A DNA stretch of 64,000 nucleotides from Azolla caroliniana (GCA_043228905.1 JBHGNT010000012.1:13578001-13642000); one strand, 5' to 3'. Shown: positions 31,196-44,541, counted from the stretch's first letter. The notes: generated by a model from the letters alone, not told the origin. A program made the numbers and translations.

Positions 31196-32369
31196 TCAAA
31201 AAGACATTGTGTGTATATGTGTTCTTCTTTGTATCTTGTAAATTGTGTGTGGATCGCGTCCATTTCTTTTAGGTTCATGAGTTTTCGACATTTCGTAGGT
31301 GCCCTTTGATTTTTTTCAAATTTTGACAATGCCATCATGTTTTTCGAAATTCTTCGGATGCACTCAGGTTTTCAAAACTCCTCAAATGCCCCTTATCATT
31401 CTCTTTTTCCCTCTTTTTTCTTTTCTTGTTTCCTTCTTTTTCTCTTGCTTCTGTCGTTTCCCTCCTTTCTATCTGTCTGTCTCCTCCGATTCCTTCCTTC
31501 TTCTTCTTCTTGTTTTCTTCTTCTTCAATGTCTCTTTCTCCGTGTTTACTATTTCTTCTTCCCTTCTCTCTTTCTTTCCTTCATCTCCGTTTTCTGTTTC
31601 TTCTTCCTTCTTTCACCACCGTTATGTCCATTGTCCTCCATGGCTGTCATGCTCTGTTCTTGTGTGTTGTTGTGTGTCATTGTGTCTGTACAACCTTCTC
31701 TATTCATCTCCGTCTCAGTCTCTGTTTTTGTTTCAGTTTCTATTTGGCCGCTCGTCCGTCGTTCCGGATCCATCTCCGACTGTGGCCATCTCCGACCGTT
31801 GTCTGGCCGTCTCCGTTTGGCATTTCCGGTTCCGGCACCGGCTTTGGCTGCATTGTCGTTACAGCTGCCATCGTTACTCCATTTGCGTTTTCCATCCGGC
31901 CTATTCATCTTTGTCTTTTTGGTTGTCTCTCGCACCACGCTATCCTGCACATGCACATTGTCACTAACCGCACATTTGCACATTGTCGTTTCCATTCTCG
32001 CACACTCACGTAACGTCATCATTCTGTGACTTCCTCTCATACATTGTCATCGTTTTCGTACATCTTTGGCACCATTTCTTGGACATTTACGACAAAAATA
32101 GATGAAACAAAACATACACATATAGAGATTAATTCGTTGTAGAATTATGCGGCAGTTAATCTTCCATTTTGGACTTCTTTCGCACAACGCCATCAATTCC
32201 ATTTTTTGCACATCTTCATTGCTTCTCCCACATCGTCGTTGCCATTTGGCGCATGTCATCATCATTTCTTGCACGTCTCTCACATATCATCGTCACTATG
32301 CTCGAATTGCCGCGTATTATTGTTTGACTCCGTCTCCAAAAGGGATATCCCATCATGGTCGCCAAAAGG

Positions 32370-32845
32370 TGTTATATGTTTTAGGGTTAGGAATGACGAT
32401 TATGATAGCATGATGAAAATGATGAAGATAGACATGGTGTAATGGTGGAGATGATGAATGGTATGATGGTGAGAGAGAACATGAAGAACAATACAAGCAT
32501 TGAGGGGTGGGGGATGGTGCCTAGAATGGTTCCACCCCCCTCCCAAGGGGGTTCAACATTAAGGGGGAAGAGAGAGAGAAAGAGAGAAATGACAAGAGAG
32601 AGATTGAGAGAAATGTTCCTTTTTTCATTCATTCCCCATAAGGGGTTAAATAGGTACAAAAGGGAAGATACACAAGGGTGCAAGCCCCTTGGGCATTCAC
32701 ACCTAGTTACTCACTCACACCACTTTGTATCCACCACACTCACACTTACATTCACACTCATAATCGTATAACATTACACATACATTACATCTTTCACCCT
32801 CACTTATCACACTTATCAATCACACATACGTCTCATACGGTAACA
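32370..32845 (+). repeat. 3' LTR of the non-coding LTR element
   Basis: 476 bp, ending CATACGGTAACA. A weak purine stretch (CCAAAAGG) precedes it as the only polypurine-tract candidate. Confidence 0.9.
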
Positions 32846-33181
32846 GCAACTACCTTGAGACCTTCGTTGTCTAACAGACAGTTACAGAGGAGACAATCAC
32901 ATACTCTCACTCTCTCGCTCTCTTTGACTTAGTTATAGAGGCAACTACTCATAGTAACTGTACAACTATAACGATACACACACACCATTAAGTTTGCCCT
33001 AGTTGTATTTATACATATACAACTTTCTAGCTATCTACATGTATAGCCCACATGGGGCACATTTAGACGATTTACAAATATAGTCTCCCGAATCGGTTAT
33101 ATGATCGGTTTTTGGTTTTTGGCCTCGACCAAATTACCCACTTATTCCACCCGATTCAGTGGAGAGACCTGTTATCTAACA

Positions 33182-33258
33182 AGAGTAAAGCTTCGTGAGG
33201 TCGTTCGTCATTCGTCGATCTCGCCAAATGTGGCTTCGAGCTCCACATGGAAGGCGGG
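33182..33258 (-). pseudogene. gag: H-type gag fragment, left side of nested insertion (H2)
   Basis: The minus-strand frame reads PAFHVELEATFGEIDE and then a stop, matching the H1 capsid (PAFLVEFEATFGD). It continues exactly from 51091-51112 (LLENFPA) when the 33259-51090 insertion is removed. Copia K cuts it on the left. Confidence 0.75.
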
Positions 33259-33712
33259 TGTTAGAGCTTAGATCTAAAGTAACAATATGATAAGGATAAA
33301 AGATAGATAAATAAGAAAGGACAGAGAAAAAGAAGTGTGCCAATGCACCCAACCACCCCCGAGCAAAGGGATCGAGACGGACTCGAGTCTCGATCAGTGT
33401 CCCATACCACCGTCGTGGCGTCGAGTCGTGCCTGGTACTAGCACACTCGCTACAAGAGTTGACCCACCACAGAACGGAGTCTTGACGTAGTCAAGAGGTG
33501 ATCAAATGAGGGTAAGTAGGCCTCATATTTATCGCGAGACCCAAGGCCCCCAAGCAAGTTCACACTTATCATAATGGGTTGTCTCAATCTCAATGATTAA
33601 AAGTAATCATTCCCTTCTCTACACTCTCTTTGAACCCTCACACTTTATCCACATGTATAGAATACTACGGTAAATTCTCACCATGGGATATTATAAGGTC
33701 ATGCCCGTAACA
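33259..33712 (-). repeat. 3' LTR of G4
   Basis: 454 bp, reverse orientation, ending GCCCGTAACA at 33712. The adjoining polypurine tract (33713-33730, TACTCCCCCCCACTTTAA on the plus strand) marks this as the 3' LTR. Confidence 0.9.
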
Positions 33713-33730
33713 TACTCCCCCCCACTTTAA

Positions 33731-34560
33731 ACCATTGCACTCATGCAATGGAAAGTTAGGGAAGTTAGTTCTAAGAGTATTTTTGCGTTCCCATGTGGCA
33801 TCTTTTATAGACTTTTCCACCCATTTAAGTTTAAATTCTCGGATTATTTTAGAATGCATAATGTTTGTTTTAGCATCAATAATTCTTTTTGGTACATGTG
33901 GTTTAGAAGATAATTCTTCAAAAGTAACCAAAGTTTCAATTGTCTTTGTATTGTCGCCTGAACCTAGAAGTTCTTTTAGATGATTTACATGAAAAACTTG
34001 ATGAATTTCAATGCCATCGGGAAGAGCGAGATGATAGGCTAATGAACCAATGTGTTTGAGGACTTGAAAAGGTCCACAAAACCATGGGGCTAACTTAGTG
34101 CACTTACCCATAGACAATGTCTTAGAATTGTGAGGTACACGTAAAAATACCTTCTGTCCACGGTTGAATACACGAGGTTGCCTATTATGATCGACCTAAA
34201 AACGCGCTCTATCTTCAGCTGTTTTTATATTATCTCGTGCAATATGCAACATATCTTGCATATCCATAAGAAAAATTTTCATACTTCGCAACTCATCATG
34301 ATGTATATTAACATCATCGGGGCTCGTTGTTGGAAACCATATATCAACATAAAAGGACTATATCTCGTCGACGTATGCTTGGAGTTGTTATAAGCAAACT
34401 CCAAAATTGGGAGATAACGTTCCCATTTACTTGGTTTTGCACCAATGTATGCTCGAAGCATGTTTTCACTAATTTGATTTACTTGTTCTATCTGTCCATC
34501 GGATTGAGGATGATCCGTGGAGCTCATGGTCAATGTAATTTCTAACTTCTTAAAGACTTG
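33731..34560 (-). pseudogene. pol: G4 integrase C-terminal half and chromodomain
   Basis: 33665-34117 is open with CGPFQVLKHIGSLAYHLALPD, HQVFHVNHLKELLG and a chromodomain (PKRIIDAKTNIMHSK, FKLKWVEKSIKDATW). 34279-34533 holds TDHPQSDGQIEQVNQ with the catalytic Glu, and YLPILEFAYNNSKHTS. Stops and indels (near 34200, 34320) separate them. Confidence 0.87.
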
Positions 34561-34563
34561 CGT

Positions 34564-35129
34564 CTAGAAGTCACTAGTAAACTTCGGATCTCGATCACTC
34601 AAGACATCCATCGATAACCCATAAAAACAAAATAACTCGTCAATGAATTGGTAAGCCAACTCAGGAGCTATTACCGGGGTTTTGGTAGCAATAAATTTGG
34701 CCATTTTAGTTAGTCGATCAACCACAACATAGATGACATCATGGTCTTTTTGGGTGCGAGGAAGGCTAACAATAAAATCCATGGATATACTTTCCCACTT
34801 ATTATTGGAAATGTCCAAGGGATGTAAAAGTCCAACGACTTTATGTCGCTCAACTTTGTTAACCTGACACTAGCGACATTTAGTCACATAACTATGTATG
34901 TCAGGACACATCTTAGGCCAAAAGAATTGAGTGGAGATGAGAACGAGTGTAGGATGTATTCCTAGGAGCCCGGCTGAGGGTGCATCAGAGCATTCAAAGA
35001 GAATTCTCTTTTTGACCTTAGGCAAATTTGGAACACAAACCTTCCCATTACGGTAGAGCGACCGTTAGTAATGTGGAAGGATTCCTTTAAGGATGTGGTG
35101 GTGTCTATTCCAGACTCAACTCTTGCCCA
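34564..35129 (-). pseudogene. pol: G4 integrase N-terminal half
   Basis: 34564-34818 is open: MDFIVSLPRTQKDHD (first Asp), VVVDRLTKMAKF and LSDRDPKFTSDF (second Asp). Upstream, at 34870-35100, is the zinc domain, in which CHQCQV is broken by a stop (TAG near 34874). Confidence 0.85.
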
Positions 35130-35690
35130 CTATTTTGCAAAATAACTATCATCAAGATACTTTCCTCGAAGGTGATCATAAAGATCTAATATTATTTCAG
35201 TGAATCTAAGCATGTTAACTTCACGGAGGCGACTTAGTGCATCAGCGACAGTGTTCATGGAACCTTTACAATATCGTATGGAAACATCAAAGTCCAGGAT
35301 GACATCTGCCCATTGTGCCTTACGACCTTTCAAGTCTTGTTGGTCACAAAAATATTTCAAGGACTCGTGGTCCGTAGTTACCACAAAACATTTTCCATAA
35401 AGATAATGGCGCCATGTTTTGAGCGCATGTATAACTGCAAATAATTCCTTTTCTTGAATGGTATACAAACATTGGGCAAAATCAAGTTTCTTACTCTTGA
35501 ATGCTATTGGTTTACCATCTTGATATAGGACAACACCTATAGCATAATCGCTTGCATCGGTTTCAACCTCAAAAGGTTTTGAAGGATCGGGTAAAAGAAG
35601 CGACGGAGCTTTGCACACCAGGTCCTTGAGTTCCTTAAAGGCGATGTCCAGTGTAGAATTCCACACAATAGGTTTTGTAGACTTACGCAT
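35130..35690 (-). pseudogene. pol: G4 RNase H
   Basis: A 186-codon open frame: [21 protein letters not shown] with the catalytic Asp, [34 protein letters not shown], and the connecting VADALSRLREV. It is truncated by stops on both sides but well conserved. Confidence 0.87.
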
Positions 35691-35699
35691 TTATCCTTT

Positions 35700-36500
35700 T
35701 AAAAGATTAGTAAACGGCTTCGTCAATTGGGAGTAATTTCGATGAGATTTTCACAAAAACCCACAAAACCAAGGAATGATCGAACTTCTCGAATATTCTT
35801 CAGAGTGGGCCAAAGTTTGATTTTCTCGATGCGAGAAGGATCAATTTCAACTCCTCGTTCGGTTATTAGATGTCCAAGATAAGTAATTGATTTCTTGAAG
35901 AACTCACATTTTGAGATATTCGCGTAAAACTAATTGTCATGCAAAGTTTGTAAAACAAAGCGGACATGTTTAGCATGTTCTTCTAATGTACGACTATAAA
36001 CTAGAATATCATCGTAGAAAATAACGACAAATTTTACAAGTTGTCGGAAAATTTCATTCATTTCTTGTTGAAATGTGGTCGGAGCATTGATCAAACCAAA
36101 AGGCATAACCAAAAACTTATAATGGCCATAGTGCGTACGAAATGCCGTTTTAAGAACATCTTCCTCACTTATACAAATTTGATGGTAGTCCGTATGGAGG
36201 TCAAGTTTCGTAAAAAACGGAGCTCCCTAGAAACGGTCAATCAAATCGTCAGCCCAGGGCAATGGATATGAATTAATACACATACGCCATGTGCCCTCTT
36301 TCTTTTTTACCAAGAGAACAAGTGCACCCCATGGAGATTTACTATAACGTATGTAACCCATTTGTAAATAGTCCTTGACTTGCTTAGATACCTCATCCTC
36401 TTCGGATAGACTTAAGTGATAAGGAGGTGTACCTATTGGTGCAACACCAGGTACAATATCTATACGATGGTCTATATTACGTTTGGAGGTAACCCATGTG
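35700..36500 (-). pseudogene. pol: G4 reverse transcriptase
   Basis: 36112-35930 reads [21 protein letters not shown] and [14 protein letters not shown], so the catalytic Asp pair is kept (FYDD). The thumb region (35900-35740, LGHL, FLGFVGF) and fingers (36340-36130) are in other frames. One codon of FREQL is missing near 36040. Confidence 0.85.
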
Positions 36501-36933
36501 GTAGTTCACTAGGAAAAAAACATCACGAAAATCATTTAAGATTTCATGGAGTTGTTGTTCAAAATATGATAATTGACCCGAGACATTATCGATATTATAA
36601 CCGTGAATGTTTGGATCAAGTAGACAATAAAATAAAGATGAACAAGACAACTCGGATATTGATGGAGAGGAAACAATTGAAAGAGATCGTTTTTTTACAC
36701 ATTGAATAAAATGAGTACAATCATTCAGTACAAATGTAATTGAATGATGAACCCAATCAATAGATAAAGAAGAGTTTTTATCAAAAAACTAGGGATTACC
36801 TAGTGTTACATCAGTGGTACAAAGATTCATTACATGGAAGTCCACTTCCTCTATATAAGCATCAATAGAAATTCCTAATGAATGAATCGCCCTGTCGATG
36901 TAGTGTACTCTTCCATAAGCCAAGTGCACCTTA
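36501..36933 (-). pseudogene. G4 RT N-terminus and protease C-terminus
   Basis: Contains the RT start around 36480-36560 and the protease tail (VDFHVMNLCTTDVTLGNP) near 36790-36860. It is more diverged than the corresponding 7563-7830. At 36934 the near-identical duplicated block begins. Confidence 0.75.
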
Positions 36934-37858
36934 TAGGTGTGATCACTTACGGTGGGTTGGATTCCCCATATCTGAACCAAACGATCATTCACAAAGTTGT
37001 GTGAGATTCCTGAATCAAATAAAAATTGTACGGGAGATCCATTTATATACCCGTTTGCACATAGCAAATCATTGGGTCCCAATACATAGTGCGGGAAAGA
37101 ACATTTATAGCTTATGTTTGGTTCCAATACATAGTGTGGTCCCATATCTGAACCAAATGATCATTCACAAAATTGTGTGAGCTTCCTGAATCAATTACTT
37201 AAATGATGTGTATAGACCTCAAGGACATCAAGAATCTGACCTTTATGGTCTGCAACTTTTGTTTTGTTGTTGTGCGCTTTCCGTTGGAGCTTTCGACATT
37301 GCTCTTTTGTATGACCCTTCCTTTTGCAGAATAGTCAAAAAGGATGTTGTTGCTTACAATTACAATCCACGAATTCGTTGGGTGTCTTGCATTTCCTAGC
37401 GAATAGCGACTGCTTAGTCCCCGGCGCTTCGTTAGGTTTGTTATGGTCCTTCTTCGAAGTGCGTTGATAGAGAAGAACTCTTTCAACGGCCTGTTCGAAG
37501 GATTTGGGATCCTTATCGTGCACTATCTAATGATAGTCCGAATTGGGGATGCCATTGACAAAACAAGCTATCAACCAATTGTGCCCTTCTAAACCCGATT
37601 TTTGGATTTTGGTTCTAGCATGGTGAACATAGTCTTCTAGCGGGGAAAACTTCTTGTAGAGAGGTTCATTAAAGCTTGTGCTACGTTGGTTCAACATAGA
37701 GGTTGCAACAATTGGCCCTTGAAAACTAGGACAAATTCTACCCAAGTATCAGGCAATTTCCCCAAAGTGCGGAGCCCACGCCACCAGGCAACAACCTTAC
37801 CCCCTAGTTCTCGGCCGACATATGAAATCTTCGTACTATCTGGCTTGGAATAGAGCTC
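36934..37858 (-). pseudogene. inverted gypsy protease and gag fragment (copy B of G0)
   Basis: Same as 7831-8755: protease DSG motif (FLFDSGISHNFVN), broken knuckle with a stop for one Cys, and gag LEDYVHHARTKIQ. Here it continues on the left into G4's more diverged pol, so copy B looks like a longer inverted element than copy A. Confidence 0.85.
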
Positions 37859-38098
37859 ATCATAGTCAAAAGATGATGAAATGAGGGTAGCTAGGCCTCG
37901 TATTTATAGCGATACCCAAGGCCCCCAGGCAAGTTCACACTTGGCCTAATGGGTTGTCTCAATCCTCCCCTTCTTTACACTCTCCCCTTCTTTACAATCT
38001 CCCCTTCTTTACACTCTCGTTCCCTCACACTTATCCACGTGTATAGAATACTACGGTAAATTCTCACCACGAGATATTATACAGTCATGCCCGTAACA
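37859..38098 (-). repeat. truncated inverted gypsy LTR, copy B
   Basis: Same truncated U3 as 8756-8995, including the triplicated CTCCCCTTCTTTACACT unit. One substitution near the U3 end. Confidence 0.85.
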
Positions 38099-40063
38099 AT
38101 GGTAGAAGGCTATGGAGGAAGAAATGCATGCACTCACGGAAAACAAGACGTGGGACTTAGTTGATGTACTTAAAGGAGTGAAGCCGGTTCATAACCCCTG
38201 TGGTTCCGCCTCATGGTCCGCACATAGTGACAGATTTTTCACGACACCGGCGTGCCTAGAACGCAAAGATCACGCACCGGCTGCATAAGATGGGGTTTGC
38301 AGCCTCGAAGTCCGACTCTTCACTATTCATCCGGAATGGTCCGGATGGTCTGGTATGTATCCTATTATATGTAGATGATCTAGTCATCACCGGACGCGGA
38401 CTTGCTAAAATCGGTCGAGTGAAGTCCCAACTATCGGATGCATTCGAAATGAAGGGCTAGGGGGACCTTCATTACTTCCTCGAGAGCGAAGTGATCCACA
38501 TCCCAGAAGGCATATTGATCAATCAACACCACTATGTGTTGAGTATGCTCTTCAAATTTAGTATGACAGAATGCAAATCTGTCTCGACTCCTCTGAACCG
38601 AAATGTGAAGCTTCGCCCCAATTCCAGAACGGCATGCAACCCGAAAAGGTTTCGACAAATAGTTAGAAGTCTCATATATCTGACCATCACCCGGTCGGAC
38701 CTCAGTTATCCGGTCAGACTGATTAGTCAATTTATGGCGCATCCAACCCTGGAGCACCTTCAGTGCGCACACCGAATACTGAGATATGTTAGCGGCACTA
38801 AGGACAAGGGGTTGATGTATCAGACTAGTGTAGCCGGACAGCTTGTCGGCTACATGGATGTCGATTGCGCCGGAAATGCCAGCGATCGTAGGTCTACATC
38901 CGGATATGCGTTTTCACTTGGAAGCGTCACGGTTGCATGAAGTAGTAAGAAGCAACTGACAGTAGCACTATCGAGCACCGAGGCCTAGTACCGAGGAGCG
39001 GCTATCGTGACATGCGAAACCATATAGCTCAAGAGGCTCCTGAAGGATTTGCGAGTGGAGGTGTCTGATTCGATGAGATCTATTGCAACAACCTCAACAG
39101 CATCCAACTGGCGAAGAACCCCATATTTCACGCCCGGACAAAGGACATCGAGGTGCACTATCATTTCGTCCGAGAGCGCGTTCTCTCCAATGAAGTGGAA
39201 CCCTTGACTTAGACAAGTTGTGGCAATTTTCCGGTGCACTAGGTGTGAAATACCTCGATATGCCGAACTTGAGGAGGAATGACAAAGATGACCGAAAAGC
39301 CAAGTTGGAAACCGATTTTGATTTCAGCCCGATTGAAGAAATTGAAGTGTATGGGTCAGCTAAAGAAGCCGAGACCGGACGTAGGGGGAGCCACTAGAAC
39401 GGAGAGCCCAAGTCTAAGCCAACCAAAAAAGGGGGAGGCAAAGCCAGAAAGACCGAGACACGAACATGGTCCAATGTCGTCAAGGCTCTGAAGATTGAGG
39501 ACGAGTTGGAGACAGCCAAGTCAGACAAGAGCGGGAACGAATCGGAGACAGCCGATTCGGTCAAGATGTTTGGTTTGGTGAGCCGGATCTATGATGGGCC
39601 AAGTGGACAAAAAGACAGCCAAAGCCGACGTCGAGACGGACGAGCCAATGGGTCGAGGGGCGCCAACACCATGACAACAAGGGAGCTGATAAGGGCCGAA
39701 GGAGCAAACAAGTCGACCGAGAAATTCGAGGTGCGCTAGACCGGACGAGTCGTGGAAAGCGGAACCAGACGGGTCGAGGAGCGTGAGCAAGGCGGGAGGA
39801 TGCCAAGGAGAGCCAGAGGAGAGGACCGGCTACCACAGACACTAACACCACGATCTGACCTCAAGTTGAGCTTGAGGGGGAGTGTTGAGCAGATAAGTTC
39901 AACCGGATCCGGATTGGCCGAATAAGCCGGAGCCGGATCAAAGAACCAGATTGGTGTCTGAATCCAAGAGCCAGATTGGAGAGCCGGATTGTAATCTGGA
40001 TTAGGATGAACGGGTAGGCCGTTAGAGGCCTACGAATCTAGCCTAGTTTGTAGCAAGGTTGTT
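38099..40063 (+). mobile_element. copia fragment J, copy B
   Basis: Equivalent to 8996-10960, with the same stops, YVDD, altered RNase H (YMDVDC), post-RNase-H tail (39253-39739) and partial LTR (39883-40063). Only about five substitutions were seen, so both copies broke before the duplication. Confidence 0.88.
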
Positions 40064-40518
40064 TGTTACGGGCATGACCATATAATATCCCGTGGTAAGA
40101 ATTTACCGTAGTATTCTATACACGTGGATAAGTGTGAGGGTTAAATGAGAGTGTAAAGAAGGGGAGGATTACTTTTAATCCTCGGGATTGAGACAACCCA
40201 TTAGGTCAAGTGTGAACTTGCCTGGGGGCCTTGGGTATCGCTATAAATAAGAGGCCTAGCTACCCTCATTTGATCATCTTTTGACTACATCGAGACTCTG
40301 CTTGTGTGGTGGGTCAACTCTTGTAGCGAGCGCGCCAGCACCAGGTACGACTCGACGCCACGGCGGTGGTATGGGACGCCGATCGAGGCTCGAGTCCGTC
40401 TCGATCCCTTCGCTCGGGGGTGGTCGGGTGGATCGGCACCCTTCTTTCTCTTTCTCCTTTCTATCTATCTTTTCATTATCCTTATCTTATGCTTACTTTA
40501 GTACCTAGATCTATAATA
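40064..40518 (+). repeat. 5' LTR of G3
   Basis: 455-bp copy of the 10961-11415 LTR. The same copia J flank (TTGTT) precedes it. Primer-binding site TGGTATCAGAT starts at 40521. Confidence 0.9.
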
Positions 40519-40762
40519 TTTGGTATCAGATTTTTGTACTAATGTTTCTTTGTTTTTCATTTGTCTTTTGATTGATGCTGATCAATCGTTGTGCGGTTGG
40601 CCTTGATCCAGACAACGATCAACAAAGAACTTCGGTAACTCTTTCCATAATTTTTCTTTCTATTCTCTCTTCTCCCATCTAATCATGTGTTTAGTTTATA
40701 TGTAATTTTTTTCATTAAGTCAATGATGTTGTAGTGGTCTTTAATTGATTATCTAAAACGTT

Positions 40763-41043
40763 TACATATGTGCACGAGGTCAATACCTCGTTTGACATGT
40801 TAATAATATGTGATGAGTGTCGTATGCGTACGAGGTTAATACCTCAATTACGTATTACGTTCACGAACATATGTTACGTTTGCGTATGAGTTTAATACCT
40901 TGATTTGTTGTAAACGATATGTGTTTGGTCTCGTATGCGTAAGAGGTCAATACCTCCATTGCGTATTACGATGATCTCTTATTTGTGGATGTTTCGTGTG
41001 CGTAGAGGTATATACCTCGATTACGTATCTCGATCACATCATT
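40763..41043 (+). repeat. leader hairpin array of G3
   Basis: Third copy of the five-unit GAGGTNNATACCTC hairpin array, essentially identical to G1's. The leader continues to 42206. Confidence 0.75.
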
Positions 41044-42206
41044 TGTGGCTATTTACTATAACGATATGTTGAATATAGGCATATGTGGTCACATATATAC
41101 GTATTTGATCGTATATATGTGATAAGTAAACATATGTGTATATTCGTTATTACGTGATTATATTGAAAGTTGTCATGATCGGGAAAAGGATGTTGGTGGC
41201 CGTCCTCACATTTTTGTGAGAATGGCGTTGTCACCATCCCTTTTTCAACATTTTTTTATTGTTGATAACCCCGTTGACGACCTCGATTTCGTTACGTAAA
41301 GAAACGCCAATAGCCAAAATGATGTTGAGTACGTAGGGCTTGACCCACTTCAAGTGAGGTCGCTCCAATGACGCACGTATCCAACATCCCTCCCTCGTTA
41401 CATGGATACGATGCCACCATGAGCTTGTTCTTACGAGAGGCATTCGTAATGACGTGACCATGTGATGGCCCACGTGAGCCTACTACGAAACGAAGGCTCA
41501 TTTGGCTTGACCATTAGGTTGCACTTTGGCGTATGCCATCGTAATTACGAGACTTGAGGATAGGTAACGTACCAACATAGTTTTGGTAAATGAGGGCGAA
41601 ATAAGGACCCTTGACATATATGTTCTTTTAAAAAAACATATATGATCAATTGCCTCGCATATCTCTTATACGCATCAAACATTAAGCATTCGAGAAGAGC
41701 AACTTACTTTCTTGGCTCAAGTGTTTAATGTATTTGTTCTCGAGGTCTCGAGTTCAAATATGACAAAGACCATACAACATCCTTGATACATATGACTATA
41801 ACACATGTTTAGACTTAAGGTCTAAGTGCACCTCGGGGTCCTCGTAATAGGACTTAAAGAGCCGAAACCACATATGTGGGCACCGAAACATAGTTTATTG
41901 TTAACATTTTTTTCGTGTATAAACTATTCATGACGCGAACATACATGGTTGAGCCTCGGGGAGCCACCATGAAAAAATCAATATAGAGATCAGGGAAAGA
42001 CATTTATTTGTCACCCCCATGGTTTTTAAAACACCTTTGTGTTACCATAGTAACCTAATCTTGAACCTCATCTCATACGTCTAAAGGGGTATTGACGTGA
42101 GATAATGATATCGATTAATGCTCGCCCATGATATGTTTACATCACGACATGATGTTATGACTATGTCTCTGACCTTATCCTATTTCTTTTCCAGAAATAA
42201 TCTTTA

Positions 42207-44013
42207 ATGGCTCAAATTAACGACCCGATGTCATCCGCTCAAGCGGAAGGAACTCAAGGGAATCCTCCTGGACAAATGTCCACTGAGATGTATTTGGCAC
42301 AAATAACCCAATTCCTTAGTTTCACCGCTCAACAGATGTATTCGACAATCTCAGAGTGCTCTTGAGGCACGTGTCATTAGTCTACAACGTGAGACTAATA
42401 GACCTGATGAGCGACAAGGTGAACCATCATTTGTCGTTAAGCCATTTACGGGAGACAAAAAGGAAAGAACCGAAGAAGCAATCTGCACATGGCTGGGACG
42501 ATGGGAGTCTCATTTTGAGCTCTATCCCACGCCAGATAGTACGAAGATTGCATATGTCGGCCGAGAACTCGGGGGTAAGGCCGCCGCCTGGTGGCGTGGC
42601 CTCCGTACTATGGGGAAATTGCCGGATACCTGGACAGATTTTGTCACGGTTTTTAAGGGCCAATTTCTGCAACCTCCCTCTCGAACCGAGGCAGCACAAG
42701 CTTTAATGAACCTCTCTAGCAAGAAATTTTCCTCGCTAGAAGACTATGTTCACCATGCTAGAACCCAAATCCAAAAATCGGGTCTAGAAGGGGACAATTG
42801 GTTGATAGCTTGTTTTGTCAATGGCATCCCCAATTCGGACTATCACTGGATAGTGCACGATAAGGATCCAAAATCCTTCGAAGAGGCCGTTGAAATAGTT
42901 CTTCGCTATCAACGCACTTCGAAGAAGGACCATAACAAACCCAACGAAGCGCCCGGGACTAAGCAGTCGCAATTTGTTGGGAAACGCAAGACACCCAACG
43001 AATTCCTGGATCGCGATTGTAAGCGACAACATCCTTTTTGTGTATTCTGCAAAAAGAAGGGTCATACAAAAGATCAATGTCGAAAGCTCCAACGGAAAGA
43101 GCACGACAACAAAGCTAAAGCTGCAGACCATAAAGGTCAGATTCCTAATGTCCTTCAGGTCTATACACACCATTTAAGTAATTGTCAATGTTCTTTTCCT
43201 CACTATGTATTGGGTCCCAATGATTTACTACGTGCAAACGGGTATATCAATGGATCTCCCGTACAATTTTTATTTGATTCGGGAAGCTCACACAATTTTG
43301 TGAATGATCGTTTGGTTCAGATATGGGGAATCCAACCCACCGTAAGTGATCACACCTACACGGTGCACTTGGCTGATGGAAGAGTACAATACATCAACGG
43401 GGCGATTCATTCATTAGGAATTTCTATTGATACTTATATAGAGGAAGTAGACTTCCATGTAATGAATCTTTGTACCACCGATGTAATACTGGGTTATCCC
43501 TGGTTTTATAATAAAAACTCTTCTTTATTTATTGATTGGGTTCGTCATTCCATTTCTTTTTTACTGAACGATTGTACGCATTTTATTCAATGTGTAAAAA
43601 AACAATCCCTCTCGATTGTTTCCTCGTGTCCATCAATATCCGAGTTGTCTTGTTCTACGTTATTTTATTGTGTACTTGATCCGGACATTCACGTTTACAA
43701 TATCGATAATGTCCCGATTCAATTAACATATTTTGAACAACAACAACTTGATGAAATCTTAAATGATTTTCATGATGTTTTTCCAAGTGAACTACCTGAT
43801 GGGTTACCTCCTAAACGTAATATAGACCATCGTATAGATATTGTACCTGGTGTTGTACCAATAAGTATACCTCCGTATCGCTTAAGTCGATCCGAAGAAG
43901 ATGAGGTATCTAAGCAACTCAAGGACTATTTACGAATGGGTTATATACGTTATAGTAAATCTCCATGGGTTACATATATGGGCAAATGCCTCACATATCT
44001 CTTATATGCATGA
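42207..44013 (+). pseudogene. gag-pol: first gag-protease-RT' module of G3
   Basis: Copy of 13105-14911 with the same early frame break near 42337, the same 467-codon open frame from 42610 (knuckle, DSG protease, RT start) and the same truncation into a leader at about 43968. The encoded protein is identical to the copy A frame. Confidence 0.88.
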
Positions 44014-44541
44014 AGCATTAAATATTGAAGAAGAGCAACCTACTTGGTTGGCTCAAGTGTTTAATGCATTTGTTCTCGAGGTTTCGAGTTCAAATATGAC
44101 CAAGACCATACAACATCGTTGATACGTATCACTCTAACACATGTTTAGACTAGAGGTCTAAGTGCATTTCGGGGTGCTCGTAATAGGACTTAAAGAGCTG
44201 AAACCACATATGTGGGCACATAAACATAGTTTATTGTTAATATTTTCTTCGTGTATAAACTACTCATGAAGCGAACATACATGGTTGAGCGTCGGGGAGC
44301 TGCCATAAAAATTGATATAGAGATAAGGGAAAGACATTAATTTATCACCCCCATGGTTTTTTAAACACGTTTGTGTTACCATAGTAACCTGATCTTGAAC
44401 CTCATCTCATACGTCTAGAGTGGTATTGACGTGAGATCATGATATTGATTAATGTTTGCCCATGATATGTCTAGATCACGACATGATGTTATGACTATTT
44501 GTCTGACCTTATCCTATTTCTATGCTAGAAATAATCATTCA
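43970..44541 (+). other. second, partial leader inside G3
   Basis: Copy of 14868-15439; no hairpin array, no coding. Confidence 0.85.

Larger units (their letters stand above)
30397..32845 (+). mobile_element. non-coding LTR retroelement (LARD/TRIM-like)
   Basis: Two 476-bp direct LTRs flank 1497 bp with no retroelement domain. The exact 5-bp TSD GCAAC is at 30392-30396 and 32846-32850. LTR ends are TGTTR...TAACA. A TGGCACGCCCGTGG primer-binding-like site starts 5 bases after the 5' LTR, at 30878, though I cannot name its tRNA. It must rely on proteins from another element. It is inserted in the LTR of copia K. Orientation (+) rests on the primer-site position. Confidence 0.9.
29100..33181 (-). 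mobile_element. Ty1/copia fragment K, minus strand, 5' half
   Basis: From right to left: 5' LTR starting TGTTAGATAACAGG at 33181 and ending near 30200, leader, Tnt1-like gag, knuckle and the start of protease, then truncation near 29100. The LTR is split by a 2449-bp element (30397-32845). K itself is inserted into an H-type gag frame that resumes at 33182. The 3' half and 3' LTR are missing. Confidence 0.8.

Noticed and set aside
31299-32040. Long phenylalanine/serine-rich frames in all three plus frames
   Set aside because: All frames are open because of the pyrimidine-rich composition of the non-coding LTR element.
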